In this document: positions 37,616 to 45,346 of the stretch, one piece after another
Layout of the letters: each line of letters opens with the position of its first letter
Numbering within the stretch: position 1 is the first letter of the stretch
NCBI RefSeq assembly: GCF_013820765.1
Contig: NZ_JABJVM010000008.1
Location: forward strand, 62,001 to 126,000
Length of the DNA: 64,000 nucleotides
Source of the DNA: Paenilisteria rustica
GTDB lineage: Bacteria; Bacillota; Bacilli; Lactobacillales; Listeriaceae
Reading direction: 5' to 3'
Position numbers and translations under genes: made by a program
Notes under the pieces: generated by a model
What the model was told of the DNA's origin: nothing
Databases searched by the model: none
The model's input: the letters and a program-made list of their open reading frames with translations, nothing else

Positions 37616-38113
37616 TTATGAATTGTTACAGCGATGGAGCAATACGATGTTGCAATTACCCCATGCCTCAAAGTTCAGAAATTGCCATACGCCTTCCGCG
37701 TCTGCTCTCATCGCTAAACCTATGTCAGTAAAAGCAATCACCGGCTTTTCTTCACCTTTCAAATCCACAACAATTCCTTGCTGATACCCCTTTGGCATTC
37801 CGCAAAAAGAATCCCAAGCGTACACACCCACAATATCACCACTCTTAAAATCTTCGAAGTCCGTTTCTCGTGTTAATGGGATATCTGTACCTAAACTATT
37901 GTAAAACTCCTTTATTATTTCCGATTTTTGGTCAGCAGTAATTACATCTGCACATCCTGTCTCTTTATTTTTTACTTCGTGTTCCGACATAAGCTTTTCA
38001 TAAAAAGCTCTGGTTTTTTCGGGTGGCTCGTTATGTTCACAACTATATCCGTTCAATGGTGGCGCAGGAAACATATCCTTAGTAACTGGTTTTGGTGATA
38101 CATCTTTTTTCAT
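37616..38113 (-). CDS. Hypothetical prophage protein, 165 aa
   Basis: Not recognised. It has a proline-rich start (VSPKPVTKDMFPAPPLNGY), several scattered Cys and an SH3-like beta region near DFKSGDIVGVYAWDS. The ATG is preceded by TGGAGGAAT. It lies downstream of the terminator at 38133-38155, so it may start a new unit. Confidence 0.6.
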   Translation of the reverse strand: MKKDVSPKPVTKDMFPAPPLNGYSCEHNEPPEKTRAFYEKLMSEHEVKNKETGCADVITADQKSEIIKEFYNSLGTDIPLTRETDFEDFKSGDIVGVYAWDSFCGMPKGYQQGIVVDLKGEEKPVIAFTDIGLAMRADAEGVWQFLNFEAWGNCNIVLLHRCNNS

Positions 38114-38132
38114 TTTTCATTCCTCCAATAAA

Positions 38133-38155
38133 AAAAGAGCCTAATTGGCTCTTTT
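38133..38155. terminator. Intrinsic terminator at the end of the membrane-protein gene
   Basis: AAAAGAGCC and GGCTCTTTT pair perfectly around TAATT and overlap the stop codon of the gene at 38141. T-runs lie on both sides. It separates that gene from the packaging genes. Confidence 0.85.
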
Positions 38156-38929
38156 CTCTGCGATCTGTTCTTCTAACTCAATTACTAATTGATAATACTC
38201 CTTAAAAGTCGCTACATAACTGCTGCTTAGACCTAGATACTCTTCATAGGAGCACTTTTTATCTGAGTCCCTAAGTATAAGCATCCCACGCATCATTTTA
38301 AAATTGGGATTTTCCGAAAAAACCATCGACTGATCTATACATATTAGAATCTTATCTAAGGTATGGAAAATTTCTTTGGGTATATATTTGATAAATAAAT
38401 CAAAATGGCCTTTAATTTGAAAAACAATCTCCATGCCAGCAAGTTCGGACAGTTCAAGATGTGTTCTCCTTTGGTATTTGGGCGGAAATTGAATATTCCT
38501 AAGATCAAGTATTGGAGATTCTATACCTTTATGTAGCTTAGCAGGATTTATAACTTCATCAATATTCTTAAACACATCTTCAAATGCCGTATTCGTTTCT
38601 TCATGTGATTGAGGTACTGTTCCAGTGTATACTTTTATCATTTCAAGTTTTAAAACCTGTATCAGCTCAGTTAACCTTGCTTCAGCTAACAAAAAGTACT
38701 CATCAAATTCCCTCTTAGCTGCCACCCTTTCATTATTCCTTTTCATTAATCGGTCAAAAATGAATACTACCAATGCCAGTTCAAGTGGTAACCAGATTAA
38801 ATTCTCAAAAATAAAATTCCAACGTTCGTTACCGTATGGTGCCAAAAAACCAATTACACCAACAATTACCGTACAAACACCAATTGCCGCAAGTACAGCA
38901 AATGTCTTTTTTGGTTCACTCTTACTCAT
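38141..38929 (-). CDS. Two-TM membrane protein, possible superinfection exclusion or defence gene
   Basis: 262 aa. Two membrane helices lie at about residues 10-31 and 39-60, followed by a ~200-residue soluble, helical C-terminal part that begins with a charged stretch (RLMKRNNERVAAKREFDEY). It is not recognised. It has its own promoter (38956-38985) and terminator (38133-38155), so it can be expressed in the lysogen apart from the late operon. That suggests a cargo gene; the role is inferred from this organisation only. Confidence 0.75.
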   Translation of the reverse strand: MSKSEPKKTFAVLAAIGVCTVIVGVIGFLAPYGNERWNFIFENLIWLPLELALVVFIFDRLMKRNNERVAAKREFDEYFLLAEARLTELIQVLKLEMIKVYTGTVPQSHEETNTAFEDVFKNIDEVINPAKLHKGIESPILDLRNIQFPPKYQRRTHLELSELAGMEIVFQIKGHFDLFIKYIPKEIFHTLDKILICIDQSMVFSENPNFKMMRGMLILRDSDKKCSYEEYLGLSSSYVATFKEYYQLVIELEEQIAEKRAN

Positions 38930-39341
38930 GCTTTCTCACCCTTTTTTTTAAAACCACTATACCAAATAAAACCACCTACTCGCAATAGCAAGTAGGTGTA
39001 AAAGGAGAAAGTATTTCAGAAATAGTGAAACATACTTCATACAACGCGACTGGTCCGCCTTGTTTATCGTGACTTTAAACTGCTACAGTTTACTCTCTGT
39101 TCTAAGTTCATGACCTTAGATTCATTTTCAACCGCACGACGTTGTTCACTTCGTCAAGTTGTTTAAGAGGCGTTCGCGCTCTATGAAATATGTTTCACTA
39201 AAAACTGACGATGCAGGGGTCGAAATTATGTTTCCCTCACTACTCGACAATAACATAATATCATGATTTTGATGGTAAATATCACGGAGTTTTTCCGGGA
39301 ATATCCCGCTCATATTCCTGTGATATTCCACCTTTTCAAAA
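38930..39341. other. Sparse region between the late regulator and the two-TM gene
   Basis: 412 bases with the promoter above and little else. One weak candidate gene lies on the minus strand, 39148-39313 (ATG at 39313, 55 codons beginning MSGIFPEKLRDIYH). It has an imperfect ribosome site and overlaps a palindrome CGGGATATTCCCG. I cannot support it as a gene. This is also a likely place for the late promoter driven by the ArpU-like protein. Confidence 0.4.
38956..38985 (-). promoter_or_regulatory. Promoter of the two-TM gene
   Basis: TTGCGA (38980-38985) and TATAGT (38956-38961) are 18 bases apart on the minus strand, about 30 bases before the start codon. An inverted repeat (ACCTACT/AGTAGGT, 38974-38997) overlaps the -35 and may be an operator or terminate transcription from upstream. 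Confidence 0.65.
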
Positions 39342-39863
39342 TTAGTGCTTATCAACAAACATCCCCTCTTTCCTTTTGCTGTTTTTATGAGCAATCGCAT
39401 AGCAACCCATATTGCGACTAAACTGCTTGATTGCCTCTCGTTCTTCTTCATAGTATAGCGTTTCGCTAATTGCGAACTCTGAACAAATACGAGTGCGTCC
39501 CCATCCTTTTAAAAAGGTGTATTTAAAGATTTCACGACGCCTGGAACGGATGTCAGCATCCCGCGTTTTGTAGTTCGTGATCTGTTCCATTGCGTCGTCA
39601 AACTCTTCAACATAGAATTTTGCATCTTCAAGCTCTGTTTGCGCCTCAATGACAGCGCGTTCCACATTTGATGTATATTCATTTTGTGGGACGCTTGGCA
39701 TATCACTGATCTGTTGTGCCCCCAAATTAACCTTAGCTCTACCATTCCGTTTGATTACGTGTTGTGCGTGCTGGTATCGCTCTACCTCAATCCAAATATT
39801 ACGCCGTGTTGATGTAATATCGATCTCTATATTATTGGCATTAAATAATGATAATTGTTCCAC
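39342..39863 (-). CDS. ArpU/RinA-type late transcription regulator
   Basis: 173 aa starting with GTG at 39863 (AGGAGGGCG upstream). The C-terminal part has a sigma-like HTH: RRREIFKYTFLKGWGRTRICSEFAISETLYYEEEREAIKQF. These regulators switch on packaging, structural and lysis genes in Gram-positive phages. It is the last gene before the late region, the expected position. Its start region is folded in a strong RNA structure (39863-39938). Confidence 0.82.
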   Translation of the reverse strand: MEQLSLFNANNIEIDITSTRRNIWIEVERYQHAQHVIKRNGRAKVNLGAQQISDMPSVPQNEYTSNVERAVIEAQTELEDAKFYVEEFDDAMEQITNYKTRDADIRSRRREIFKYTFLKGWGRTRICSEFAISETLYYEEEREAIKQFSRNMGCYAIAHKNSKRKEGMFVDKH

Positions 39864-39938
39864 CAGAACGCCCTCCTATGGTATAATTTCTATGTCGAGT
39901 AGAAATACCTTGCCGGAGCGAATGCGTTCTGGTTTTTT
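39863..39938. ncRNA. Structured element at the late regulator start, with plus-strand promoter and terminator
   Basis: On the mRNA (minus) strand CCAGAACGC (39924-39932) pairs with GCGTTCTGG (39863-39871), which abuts the GTG start codon. A second stem (GGTA..TTTCTA / TAGAAA..TACC) is nested inside. On the plus strand there is an extended -10 (TGGTATAAT, 39879-39887) with a weak TTCCAC 18 bases upstream, and a terminator (CCGGAGCG/CGTTCTGG then six T, 39913-39938). It could be a regulatory leader, a ~45-nt antisense RNA, or both. Confidence 0.55.
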
Positions 39939-40341
39939 ATTTGTCTTTTTTTGCTTGGTAGTCTAGGAATCGGCATATAACCTGCGCAATCCGATCTCCT
40001 TCTAGCTCACCGTAAGCCACTACTATCGCAGGAATTGGAGTATATCCCTCGCAATTGTAATAGTCATTTCCAATCTCACCTACAGCTGTGAATACATCAT
40101 CCATGTTGTATTCATTTTCAACCAGGTAATCAAAAATAACTTGCTGTTGCTCACTTAACGCGAATTCTATGTTTAATGCCTTCCTGAATGCTGCTTCAAT
40201 ATCCAAAGGCGCTTTTATTTCTAGTCCTTCAATATTGTAAAACATCCCCTTCTCATTTATTCGCAATGCACTATCAGCTTGATTCCTCCACCCCTGTTTA
40301 ATAATAGAACTCAGCTTCCAATTCGGTGTTTCCTCATTCAT
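39937..40341 (-). CDS. Hypothetical prophage protein
   Basis: 134 aa from the ATG at 40341 (AGGAG 7 bases upstream). Soluble and acidic, not recognised. It precedes the ArpU-like regulator and follows the HNH-type nuclease gene. Confidence 0.7.
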   Translation of the reverse strand: MNEETPNWKLSSIIKQGWRNQADSALRINEKGMFYNIEGLEIKAPLDIEAAFRKALNIEFALSEQQQVIFDYLVENEYNMDDVFTAVGEIGNDYYNCEGYTPIPAIVVAYGELEGDRIAQVICRFLDYQAKKDK

Positions 40342-40352
40342 ATTCATTCTCC

Positions 40353-41042
40353 TCATCTACTTATTCCTAACTTTTTAATCCATTCAGTGCTTAGTTTCAC
40401 GCATTCAACATGATATTTATTGCTAAAATCTGTCCAGCCCAGCTTATGCGCTTCTTCGTGATAGATAGCTGATAGCGATATAAAATACGAATCTAGATGA
40501 TCCAAATTTCTACGATTACGGCCCATGCCAACTAGGTTCTTCGCATGATGCTTTTCAACGCCTTGATTCACGCCACTTATAGCGCATTTACCGTGAATCA
40601 AGCAACAGAATGACCAGTGCTGCAGGTTGTAATCCTTGTACATATCTCTGTTTTTTAACTCGATACCTTCTCGTATACAGAAATTGATTAGATACTCTAT
40701 AAAGTCCGTAGCCTCAGTCATGTTGGCTTTTCCGACCGAGAAGCTATTTCGTCCCAACTCGTCTGCAAACATGGCTTTCATGGTGCTTTTCGTGTACTCT
40801 AAATCGATTTTCCTTTGTATAGAAGTGCTTGGCCCTACATACGCAACTGTGATTTCATTCAGCAGCGCATGGATCAGTTTATTTTGCCCTGGTGATTTAC
40901 GGCGTCCGTCGTGTAGCTGTATCTCGATTTCTGGGCTCATTTTCTCTAATTGGTACTTTGGCATAGGCTCGTCAAATTCGACAATGACGAGCTGTCTACC
41001 GCCCTTTTCTCGCACATCGCGAATTTTGGCGAACGTAGTCAT
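40353..41042 (-). CDS. Putative HNHc nuclease (HNHc_6 family)
   Basis: 229 aa from the ATG at 41042. It has a phage recombination-like N-terminal half (GRRKSPGQNKLIHALLNEI). The C-terminal nuclease part has a Cys and His set: HWSFCCLIHGKCAISG, then EKHHAKNLVGMGRNRRNLDHLDSYFISLSAIYHEEAHKLGW. It probably acts in replication or recombination. The upstream extension of the frame has no ribosome site. Confidence 0.82.
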   Translation of the reverse strand: MTTFAKIRDVREKGGRQLVIVEFDEPMPKYQLEKMSPEIEIQLHDGRRKSPGQNKLIHALLNEITVAYVGPSTSIQRKIDLEYTKSTMKAMFADELGRNSFSVGKANMTEATDFIEYLINFCIREGIELKNRDMYKDYNLQHWSFCCLIHGKCAISGVNQGVEKHHAKNLVGMGRNRRNLDHLDSYFISLSAIYHEEAHKLGWTDFSNKYHVECVKLSTEWIKKLGISR

Positions 41043-41056
41043 TTGGATCAGTCCCT

Positions 41057-41332
41057 TCAAATTTCTTTTGATTGTACCTCTATGCTTAGAACTACTTGCC
41101 CCGGTGGCTGATTGTAATCTGAAATGTAGGTAACTCGGACACATACGATATTGCCTGTGTACCTACCGTTTTCGTATTCTTGAAGCAAAATCGTGTCATT
41201 TACTTTGAAATTACGATCATTGTTTCTGACCTCGGCTTTTTTCGCTCCTGACTGCACTGCTTCGAAAAACTCTGGGGCTATCTTAAGTCTATGAACAGTG
41301 ACTATTTCCGTTGAGTGTGCCTGCTTTTTCAT
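41057..41332 (-). CDS. DUF3850 protein (ASCH/PUA-like)
   Basis: 91 aa. HRLKIAPEFFEAVQSGAKKAEVRNNDRNFKVNDTILLQEY is the DUF3850 signature, an ASCH-like RNA-binding fold. Phage members are thought to bind RNA or nucleotides, with no proven role. Its ATG overlaps the previous stop as ATGA. Confidence 0.85.
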   Translation of the reverse strand: MKKQAHSTEIVTVHRLKIAPEFFEAVQSGAKKAEVRNNDRNFKVNDTILLQEYENGRYTGNIVCVRVTYISDYNQPPGQVVLSIEVQSKEI

Positions 41333-41481
41333 TTGCTAATCACCCGCTTCGTTCCAGTTTCGCGATGGACAAGGTGTAGCTCGTCATGCAAGTTCTTAAA
41401 AATCAGCCAGTTGGCGGGGTTCAATCCGTATACTTTAATCTGCTCGCATTCTCGCTTTGTTGGTCGTTTGCCGTTTTTCAT
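41329..41481 (-). CDS. DUF6906-like small protein
   Basis: 50 aa (ATG at 41481, stop at 41329). The start MKNGKRPTKRECEQIKVYG, the NPANWLIFK core and an end with HRETGTKRVI match the short phage DUF6906 pattern. Both ends overlap neighbours as ATGA, so it is translated within the chain of coupled small genes. Confidence 0.8.
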   Translation of the reverse strand: MKNGKRPTKRECEQIKVYGLNPANWLIFKNLHDELHLVHRETGTKRVISK

Positions 41482-41702
41482 ACCGCGACGCCTCCCCATT
41501 CGTAATAATCATATATAAACGACTCCATTTTCCGCTTATTGAACTGATATAAACGACTATCATCTCTTGTTGGTCGCTCGATTCGTAAGTGACTATCCTT
41601 CACAGGTATATATCGATTCATCCAGTCTTTATAACGCTGTATACCTACTCGAGTCAGCTTCACTTTGACATTGTGATTAATGTTAAAAGGTCGCCATTTC
41701 AT
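41478..41702 (-). CDS. Hypothetical basic protein
   Basis: 74 aa, Arg/Lys/Tyr-rich (VKVKLTRVGIQRYKDWMN, RKMESFIYDYYEW). Not recognised. It is coupled to both neighbours by 4-base ATGA overlaps. Confidence 0.7.
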   Translation of the reverse strand: MKWRPFNINHNVKVKLTRVGIQRYKDWMNRYIPVKDSHLRIERPTRDDSRLYQFNKRKMESFIYDYYEWGGVAV

Positions 41703-41884
41703 TCGTCACTCCCTACTTCCTCCAGCTCGCCGGCAACAAGCATTTTAGCGACTTCCTCCGCCCGTTCTTTATCCTCGAATGTCGTTGCACGGCTTCTATT
41801 TTTTGTATAATCAGGACGCCTGCCACCACCAAATTTGATAAAATAAAGATCTCCTACTCTCACGCGCCATGTCACAGCCTTCAT
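41699..41884 (-). CDS. Hypothetical protein, 61 aa
   Basis: The sequence VTWRVRVGDLYFIKFGGGRRPDYTKNRSRATTFEDKERAEEVAKML is a small alpha/beta pattern common in phage early genes. No function can be given. It overlaps the upstream gene by 4 bases. Confidence 0.72.
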   Translation of the reverse strand: MKAVTWRVRVGDLYFIKFGGGRRPDYTKNRSRATTFEDKERAEEVAKMLVAGELEEVGSDE

Positions 41885-42267
41885 TCCATTTCCTCCTGTT
41901 CAAGCGCCCAAGTAGCGAGTTTTTGAATGATAAGATTTTTATTTTCAAGGTCTTTCCATATAAAGAAAAATTCAGCATCATTTTTCGCATAGGTCAAAGT
42001 TGCTATTACATCACCTTTATACATTGGAACTAATTTTTTCAACTCCTCAAGCATAAATAGATCGTTAGCATCGAGCTTTTTAACCGTTAGCGCGTCCATC
42101 ATTTTATTTTTAAGTTCGCTATCAATCCATATACTAACTACGTCACCTTTCTTTTCAGGGAACAGTGCGAGTAAGTGTGATTTTACTTCCTTGCTGTATC
42201 CGATTTCCAAAGTTGCGCCGTCTAAATTATTGAACTGTTCTTCGATTAATTCGTTTTCCATGCTCAT
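41881..42267 (-). CDS. Hypothetical protein, 128 aa
   Basis: Acidic and alpha-helical; not recognised. Two in-frame ATGs (MSMEN) are close together behind AAGGAGCGG. It starts 21 bases after the 40-codon gene at 42289. Confidence 0.7.
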   Translation of the reverse strand: MSMENELIEEQFNNLDGATLEIGYSKEVKSHLLALFPEKKGDVVSIWIDSELKNKMMDALTVKKLDANDLFMLEELKKLVPMYKGDVIATLTYAKNDAEFFFIWKDLENKNLIIQKLATWALEQEEME

Positions 42268-42288
42268 TCCGCTCCTTCCAGCAATTCT

Positions 42289-42411
42289 TTATTTTCGGAC
42301 CTTAATACTTGTTTTGCCTTTCATCGCTAATTCTGCACACGCTTTTGTAGTTTCCTCTACGATTTCATCGACTGATGTAAGCATCAAAGCTCTGACATCT
42401 TTTGCATTCAA
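42289..42411 (-). CDS. Very small hypothetical protein, 40 aa
   Basis: TTG start at 42411 with AGGGTGA 6 bases upstream; stop at 42289. The sequence begins (M)NAKDVRALMLTSVDEIVEETTK and is helical. Support is the ribosome site, tight fit between neighbours and gene-like composition. Confidence 0.6.
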   Translation of the reverse strand: MNAKDVRALMLTSVDEIVEETTKACAELAMKGKTSIKVRK

Positions 42412-42422
42412 TGCACTTCACC

Positions 42423-42569
42423 CTACTCTAAATTATCTCGTGTCGTCCAGAACTCAAACCCTGAATCTGTAAGAACCTTTACGCTGTCATCTTCCACTTC
42501 TACAATGGTGACAATATCCGTAAATCTCACTTCACCACCAATTTTCAATCCCTCGTTATCTCCACTCAT
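42423..42569 (-). CDS. Very small hypothetical protein, 48 aa
   Basis: ATG at 42569, stop at 42423. The beta-rich sequence KIGGEVRFTDIVTIVEVEDDSVKVLTDSG... ends WTTRDNLE, an SH3-like pattern. It overlaps the upstream gene by ATGA. Confidence 0.72.
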   Translation of the reverse strand: MSGDNEGLKIGGEVRFTDIVTIVEVEDDSVKVLTDSGFEFWTTRDNLE

Positions 42570-42823
42570 TCAGCTTCCCCCTCACGCTCATTTATTGGCG
42601 TACATGCATATTTAATTATCAATGACCCAAGTTCCAATTTACGTGCATCGTCTAGTTGTTCAAATTCTGTAAACACCGTGTCGGAACTCATAAATGCATT
42701 TCCATCAATCACCGCAGCTATCGCATCATTAATGTAAATTCGAAAATATGCTTTATCTCGACCAACTAGTCGTATTGTGTAACCTAATTTCTCTACCGCC
42801 TGAGTAAACTCGCCTGTTTTCAT
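42566..42823 (-). CDS. Hypothetical protein, 85 aa
   Basis: Soluble and acidic, not recognised. It is coupled to the YopX-like gene upstream and the 48-aa gene downstream by 4-base overlaps. Confidence 0.7.
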   Translation of the reverse strand: MKTGEFTQAVEKLGYTIRLVGRDKAYFRIYINDAIAAVIDGNAFMSSDTVFTEFEQLDDARKLELGSLIIKYACTPINEREGEAE

Positions 42824-43245
42824 TCCGCCACCTCAATTTCTAAAAGCTCTGGATTATCGAACTTGTTCCCAACTTTTCGGTATGTTCCTATAAATTTGTA
42901 TAGTGGATATTCGCGTAAGTCTCCGAGGTACTCGATGTAGCACCACGCGTTAAAGTACATCGACCACATGACTAAGAACCTATTGCCATTCTCATCTTCA
43001 CAAATATCCTGATCGTAAAGCTTATTTTCGTTTATGTCTGTAATCCCTGTAAATCCGGTGACTGTCTCACGATCTACTTCGTTTTCTGCATAATGTTCCC
43101 CAGCATCTTCGACAATCTCATTTCCGTACATTTTTGGCCCGTATGGTGCAAATTCATTAATCCAGTCTCCATACGCGTTAGTATATGTTCCAAATGCCCA
43201 CTCTCCGTTATCTAGGCGCTTACCTCTGAATTCACTTGGTTTCAT
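42820..43245 (-). CDS. YopX-family protein
   Basis: 141 aa from the ATG at 43245 (AGGAGGAGCGGAAAC upstream). The FRGKRLDNGEWAFGTY start and the TGFTGITDINENKLYDQDICED segment are the YopX signature. It is widespread in Gram-positive phages and its function is unknown. Confidence 0.88.
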   Translation of the reverse strand: MKPSEFRGKRLDNGEWAFGTYTNAYGDWINEFAPYGPKMYGNEIVEDAGEHYAENEVDRETVTGFTGITDINENKLYDQDICEDENGNRFLVMWSMYFNAWCYIEYLGDLREYPLYKFIGTYRKVGNKFDNPELLEIEVAE

Positions 43246-43259
43246 GTTTCCGCTCCTCC

Positions 43260-43619
43260 TCAACTATCCAATTCGCTACGCAACTGATAATAAGCTGTTT
43301 CAATCCGCTTATCGCTCCACGTCTCCATTTCTTCTTCGGTGACTTTTTCGCAAAGTATCAATGAGTCCATGTAACTCTGAATTTCTTTCGTCCGCTCCTC
43401 TTTTTTCATTGGCTTAATCATCCTCACTGTGTATTTGTTAGTATCTGATACGCTGTCTTGCCTGAAAAACGCGCCTTCCTTGTGATACGTTTTGCCTTCT
43501 GCGTAGTTATGTCGTACATCGCTAATCACTCTGTAGCCGCGCTTTTCGGCGTCTGCAATGGCATCGTGTAATTCGTACTCGCGCATCCGGTTTATTGTTA
43601 TTGGCATTGGGCTTGTCAT
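43260..43619 (-). CDS. Hypothetical protein, 119 aa
   Basis: Soluble and charged, with helical ends; not recognised. Internal Met codons (positions 5 and 12) are alternative starts. It overlaps the upstream gene by 4 bases. Confidence 0.68.
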   Translation of the reverse strand: MTSPMPITINRMREYELHDAIADAEKRGYRVISDVRHNYAEGKTYHKEGAFFRQDSVSDTNKYTVRMIKPMKKEERTKEIQSYMDSLILCEKVTEEEMETWSDKRIETAYYQLRSELDS

Positions 43620-43942
43620 AGCCTCACCCCATCACTTAGTACGCCAGCTTTGTTATACAGCCGCTTCTTGGGATTTCCGTTTATGATCCACAACTGCAAA
43701 AACTCGTCTACGTAGCAGATCCCTGTCTCGAATTTGAAAAATGATTTGTACTCACTCTCAGGGTGATACGCTGTTTTACCGCGATAACATCCGTGTGTAG
43801 CTACTATTTTACGCCCTGTTAATGCTTGAATCTCCTTGATAGCTAGCAACACATTTAGTTGCGTGCACGGCTCACCGACATGCTGTATTGTTGTTTCCGG
43901 TTCTTCGGTTTCAGTGAATAAATCTAACTGTTCAAAGCTCAT
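43616..43942 (-). CDS. Hypothetical protein, 108 aa
   Basis: It starts MSFEQLDLFTETEEPE, an LDLF motif that recurs at the end of the preceding methylase (LNLFEE) and could be a clamp-binding-like motif. The rest (THGCYRGKTAYHPESEYKSFFKFE...) is not recognised. Its ATG follows the methylase stop as TAAATG. Confidence 0.68.
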   Translation of the reverse strand: MSFEQLDLFTETEEPETTIQHVGEPCTQLNVLLAIKEIQALTGRKIVATHGCYRGKTAYHPESEYKSFFKFETGICYVDEFLQLWIINGNPKKRLYNKAGVLSDGVRL

Positions 43943-44745
43943 TTATTCCACTTCCTCAAATAAATTTAGTTGTCCGTTTCCTGTTGCTGCGGGATTGATA
44001 AATAATGCTTCCTGTCTTTTAGCCCCTTGCAAGGCTGTTACTTGAATTTTTTTACCTGCCAATCATGCAATACGTCACGATACAAATCACTATCATATCC
44101 ACTTAAAATAACTGGGCCGGGGTGCGCTTTTAATACTTCCAACATGTCTTTATGATCCGATTCGATATATTCATGCTCATAATGTTTGCTTGATCTCGTA
44201 GAGGGCAGATAGGGTGGATCAGCGTAGATAAGGACTTCTGACCGAGCGCTTTGTTCAATAAGGGCTATCGCATCCAAGTTTTCAATTTGTGCTTCTTTAA
44301 GTCTATTTCCAGCTTCCAGAATCGTTGCGGGCATTTTGATCCAATCCTGAACAACATACGGCCCATTTGGAGATACCAGCTTGCGAAAACCTGATTTATT
44401 GCTTGTTTTGCCTCCTATCGCAAACCAACAACGGATTAACATCCGTCTCGCATCTTCGAGTGAGTCTGCAGAAACCACTAAACTGTTCTCGAATTCGTCT
44501 CGAGCGTACGGTGTATTTTTTATTAAAAAAGCTAATTCCTCAGGCTGTTCACGCATCATCCGAAAGAGATTCACAATTCGTCCATCCAGATCGTTTATAG
44601 TTTCGACTAGGCTTTTTTGTTTGTTGAAGAAAACCGCACCACTTCCGAAGTATGGTTCTAAATATGACTGATGACTTGGCATATTCTCAATGATCCATTT
44701 CGCGATTTTCCATTTCGAGCCGGGATAATTTAATATTCGTTTCAT
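43943..44745 (-). pseudogene. D12-class adenine DNA methylase with a -1 frameshift at an A7 run
   Basis: The main frame (235 codons, stop at 44038) has YPGSKWKIA (about 6-14), YFGSGAVF, and the catalytic DPPYLPS, all typical of N6-adenine methylases. It ends early at WQVKKFK. The -1 frame continues at once with IQVTALQGAKRQEALFIN and ends at 43943, the conserved end of such enzymes. The shift is at A AAA AAA (44047-44053), a classic -1 slippery heptamer. Corrected length is 267 aa. It may be programmed, phase-variable or a real defect. Confidence 0.8.
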
Positions 44746-44762
44746 ACCGCACCTACTTGAAA

Positions 44763-44778
44763 GGGCGGTTTCCCGCCC
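44763..44778 (-). terminator. GC-rich hairpin upstream of the methylase
   Basis: GGGCGG and CCGCCC pair around a 4-base loop 7 bases past the previous stop codon. The following T-run is short, so it may be only a partial terminator. Confidence 0.45.
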
Positions 44779-44784
44779 GATATT

Positions 44785-45333
44785 TTACTTACCTGTCTTC
44801 CAAGACCACCAAGCGAATGCATACGGCGCAACCAGTTGCTTATACTCATCCATCTGCGTTATCAGCGCCTCGGTCTCGATTTCCAAGTCTAATGCGATTT
44901 CACGATCGGCCTTCCCTGCTTTTTGCAACATGATCACTCTTTGGGCATCAATATCGATTCCGTCAAATTCCGGTTGGGCAGCCTCTAAAATAAACTGATC
45001 TATGATATCAATATCGATTTCTTGCGTTTCCTTCTCGACCTCTAACTTTTCGATTCCCTCGAGTTCGAGTTGTTCTTGCTCGATATGAACTGCCTCAACC
45101 AGTCCCGAGTTATCGTCAATTTGATAACGGATTAGCGGCTGCTTAGTGACCTTGTCTCTTTCGGTTGTGAACTCTGTCGTGTTTAGTTTGATACTGACAA
45201 CACACGGCCGTTTTATTAGTTCTTGAATTTGATCCATTTTGCCGTAAAGGCTACCATTTTCAACCTTTAGTACTAATTCGATAACACCGTCACCTTTTGC
45301 TGTGATTTTTTGGGGTACTGGTTTAAATTCCAT
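44785..45333 (-). CDS. Hypothetical acidic protein
   Basis: 182 aa from the second ATG (45333), which is better spaced from AGGAG. The first ~75 residues are beta-rich, followed by Glu/Ile-rich helices and a WWSWKTGK end. Not recognised. It follows the RecU-like gene. Confidence 0.7.
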   Translation of the reverse strand: MEFKPVPQKITAKGDGVIELVLKVENGSLYGKMDQIQELIKRPCVVSIKLNTTEFTTERDKVTKQPLIRYQIDDNSGLVEAVHIEQEQLELEGIEKLEVEKETQEIDIDIIDQFILEAAQPEFDGIDIDAQRVIMLQKAGKADREIALDLEIETEALITQMDEYKQLVAPYAFAWWSWKTGK

Positions 45334-45346
45334 TTTCATCGACTCC

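Noticed and set aside
39148-39451. Minus-strand frame overlapping the ArpU-like gene
   Set aside because: Most of it overlaps a clear regulator in another frame. The only independent part (55 codons) has a poor ribosome site.
39880-39910. TTTCTA-N7-TAGAAA stem similar to a Cas12a direct repeat
   Set aside because: It occurs once, with no spacer-repeat array and no cas genes nearby. It is better explained as part of the structured region at the late regulator start.
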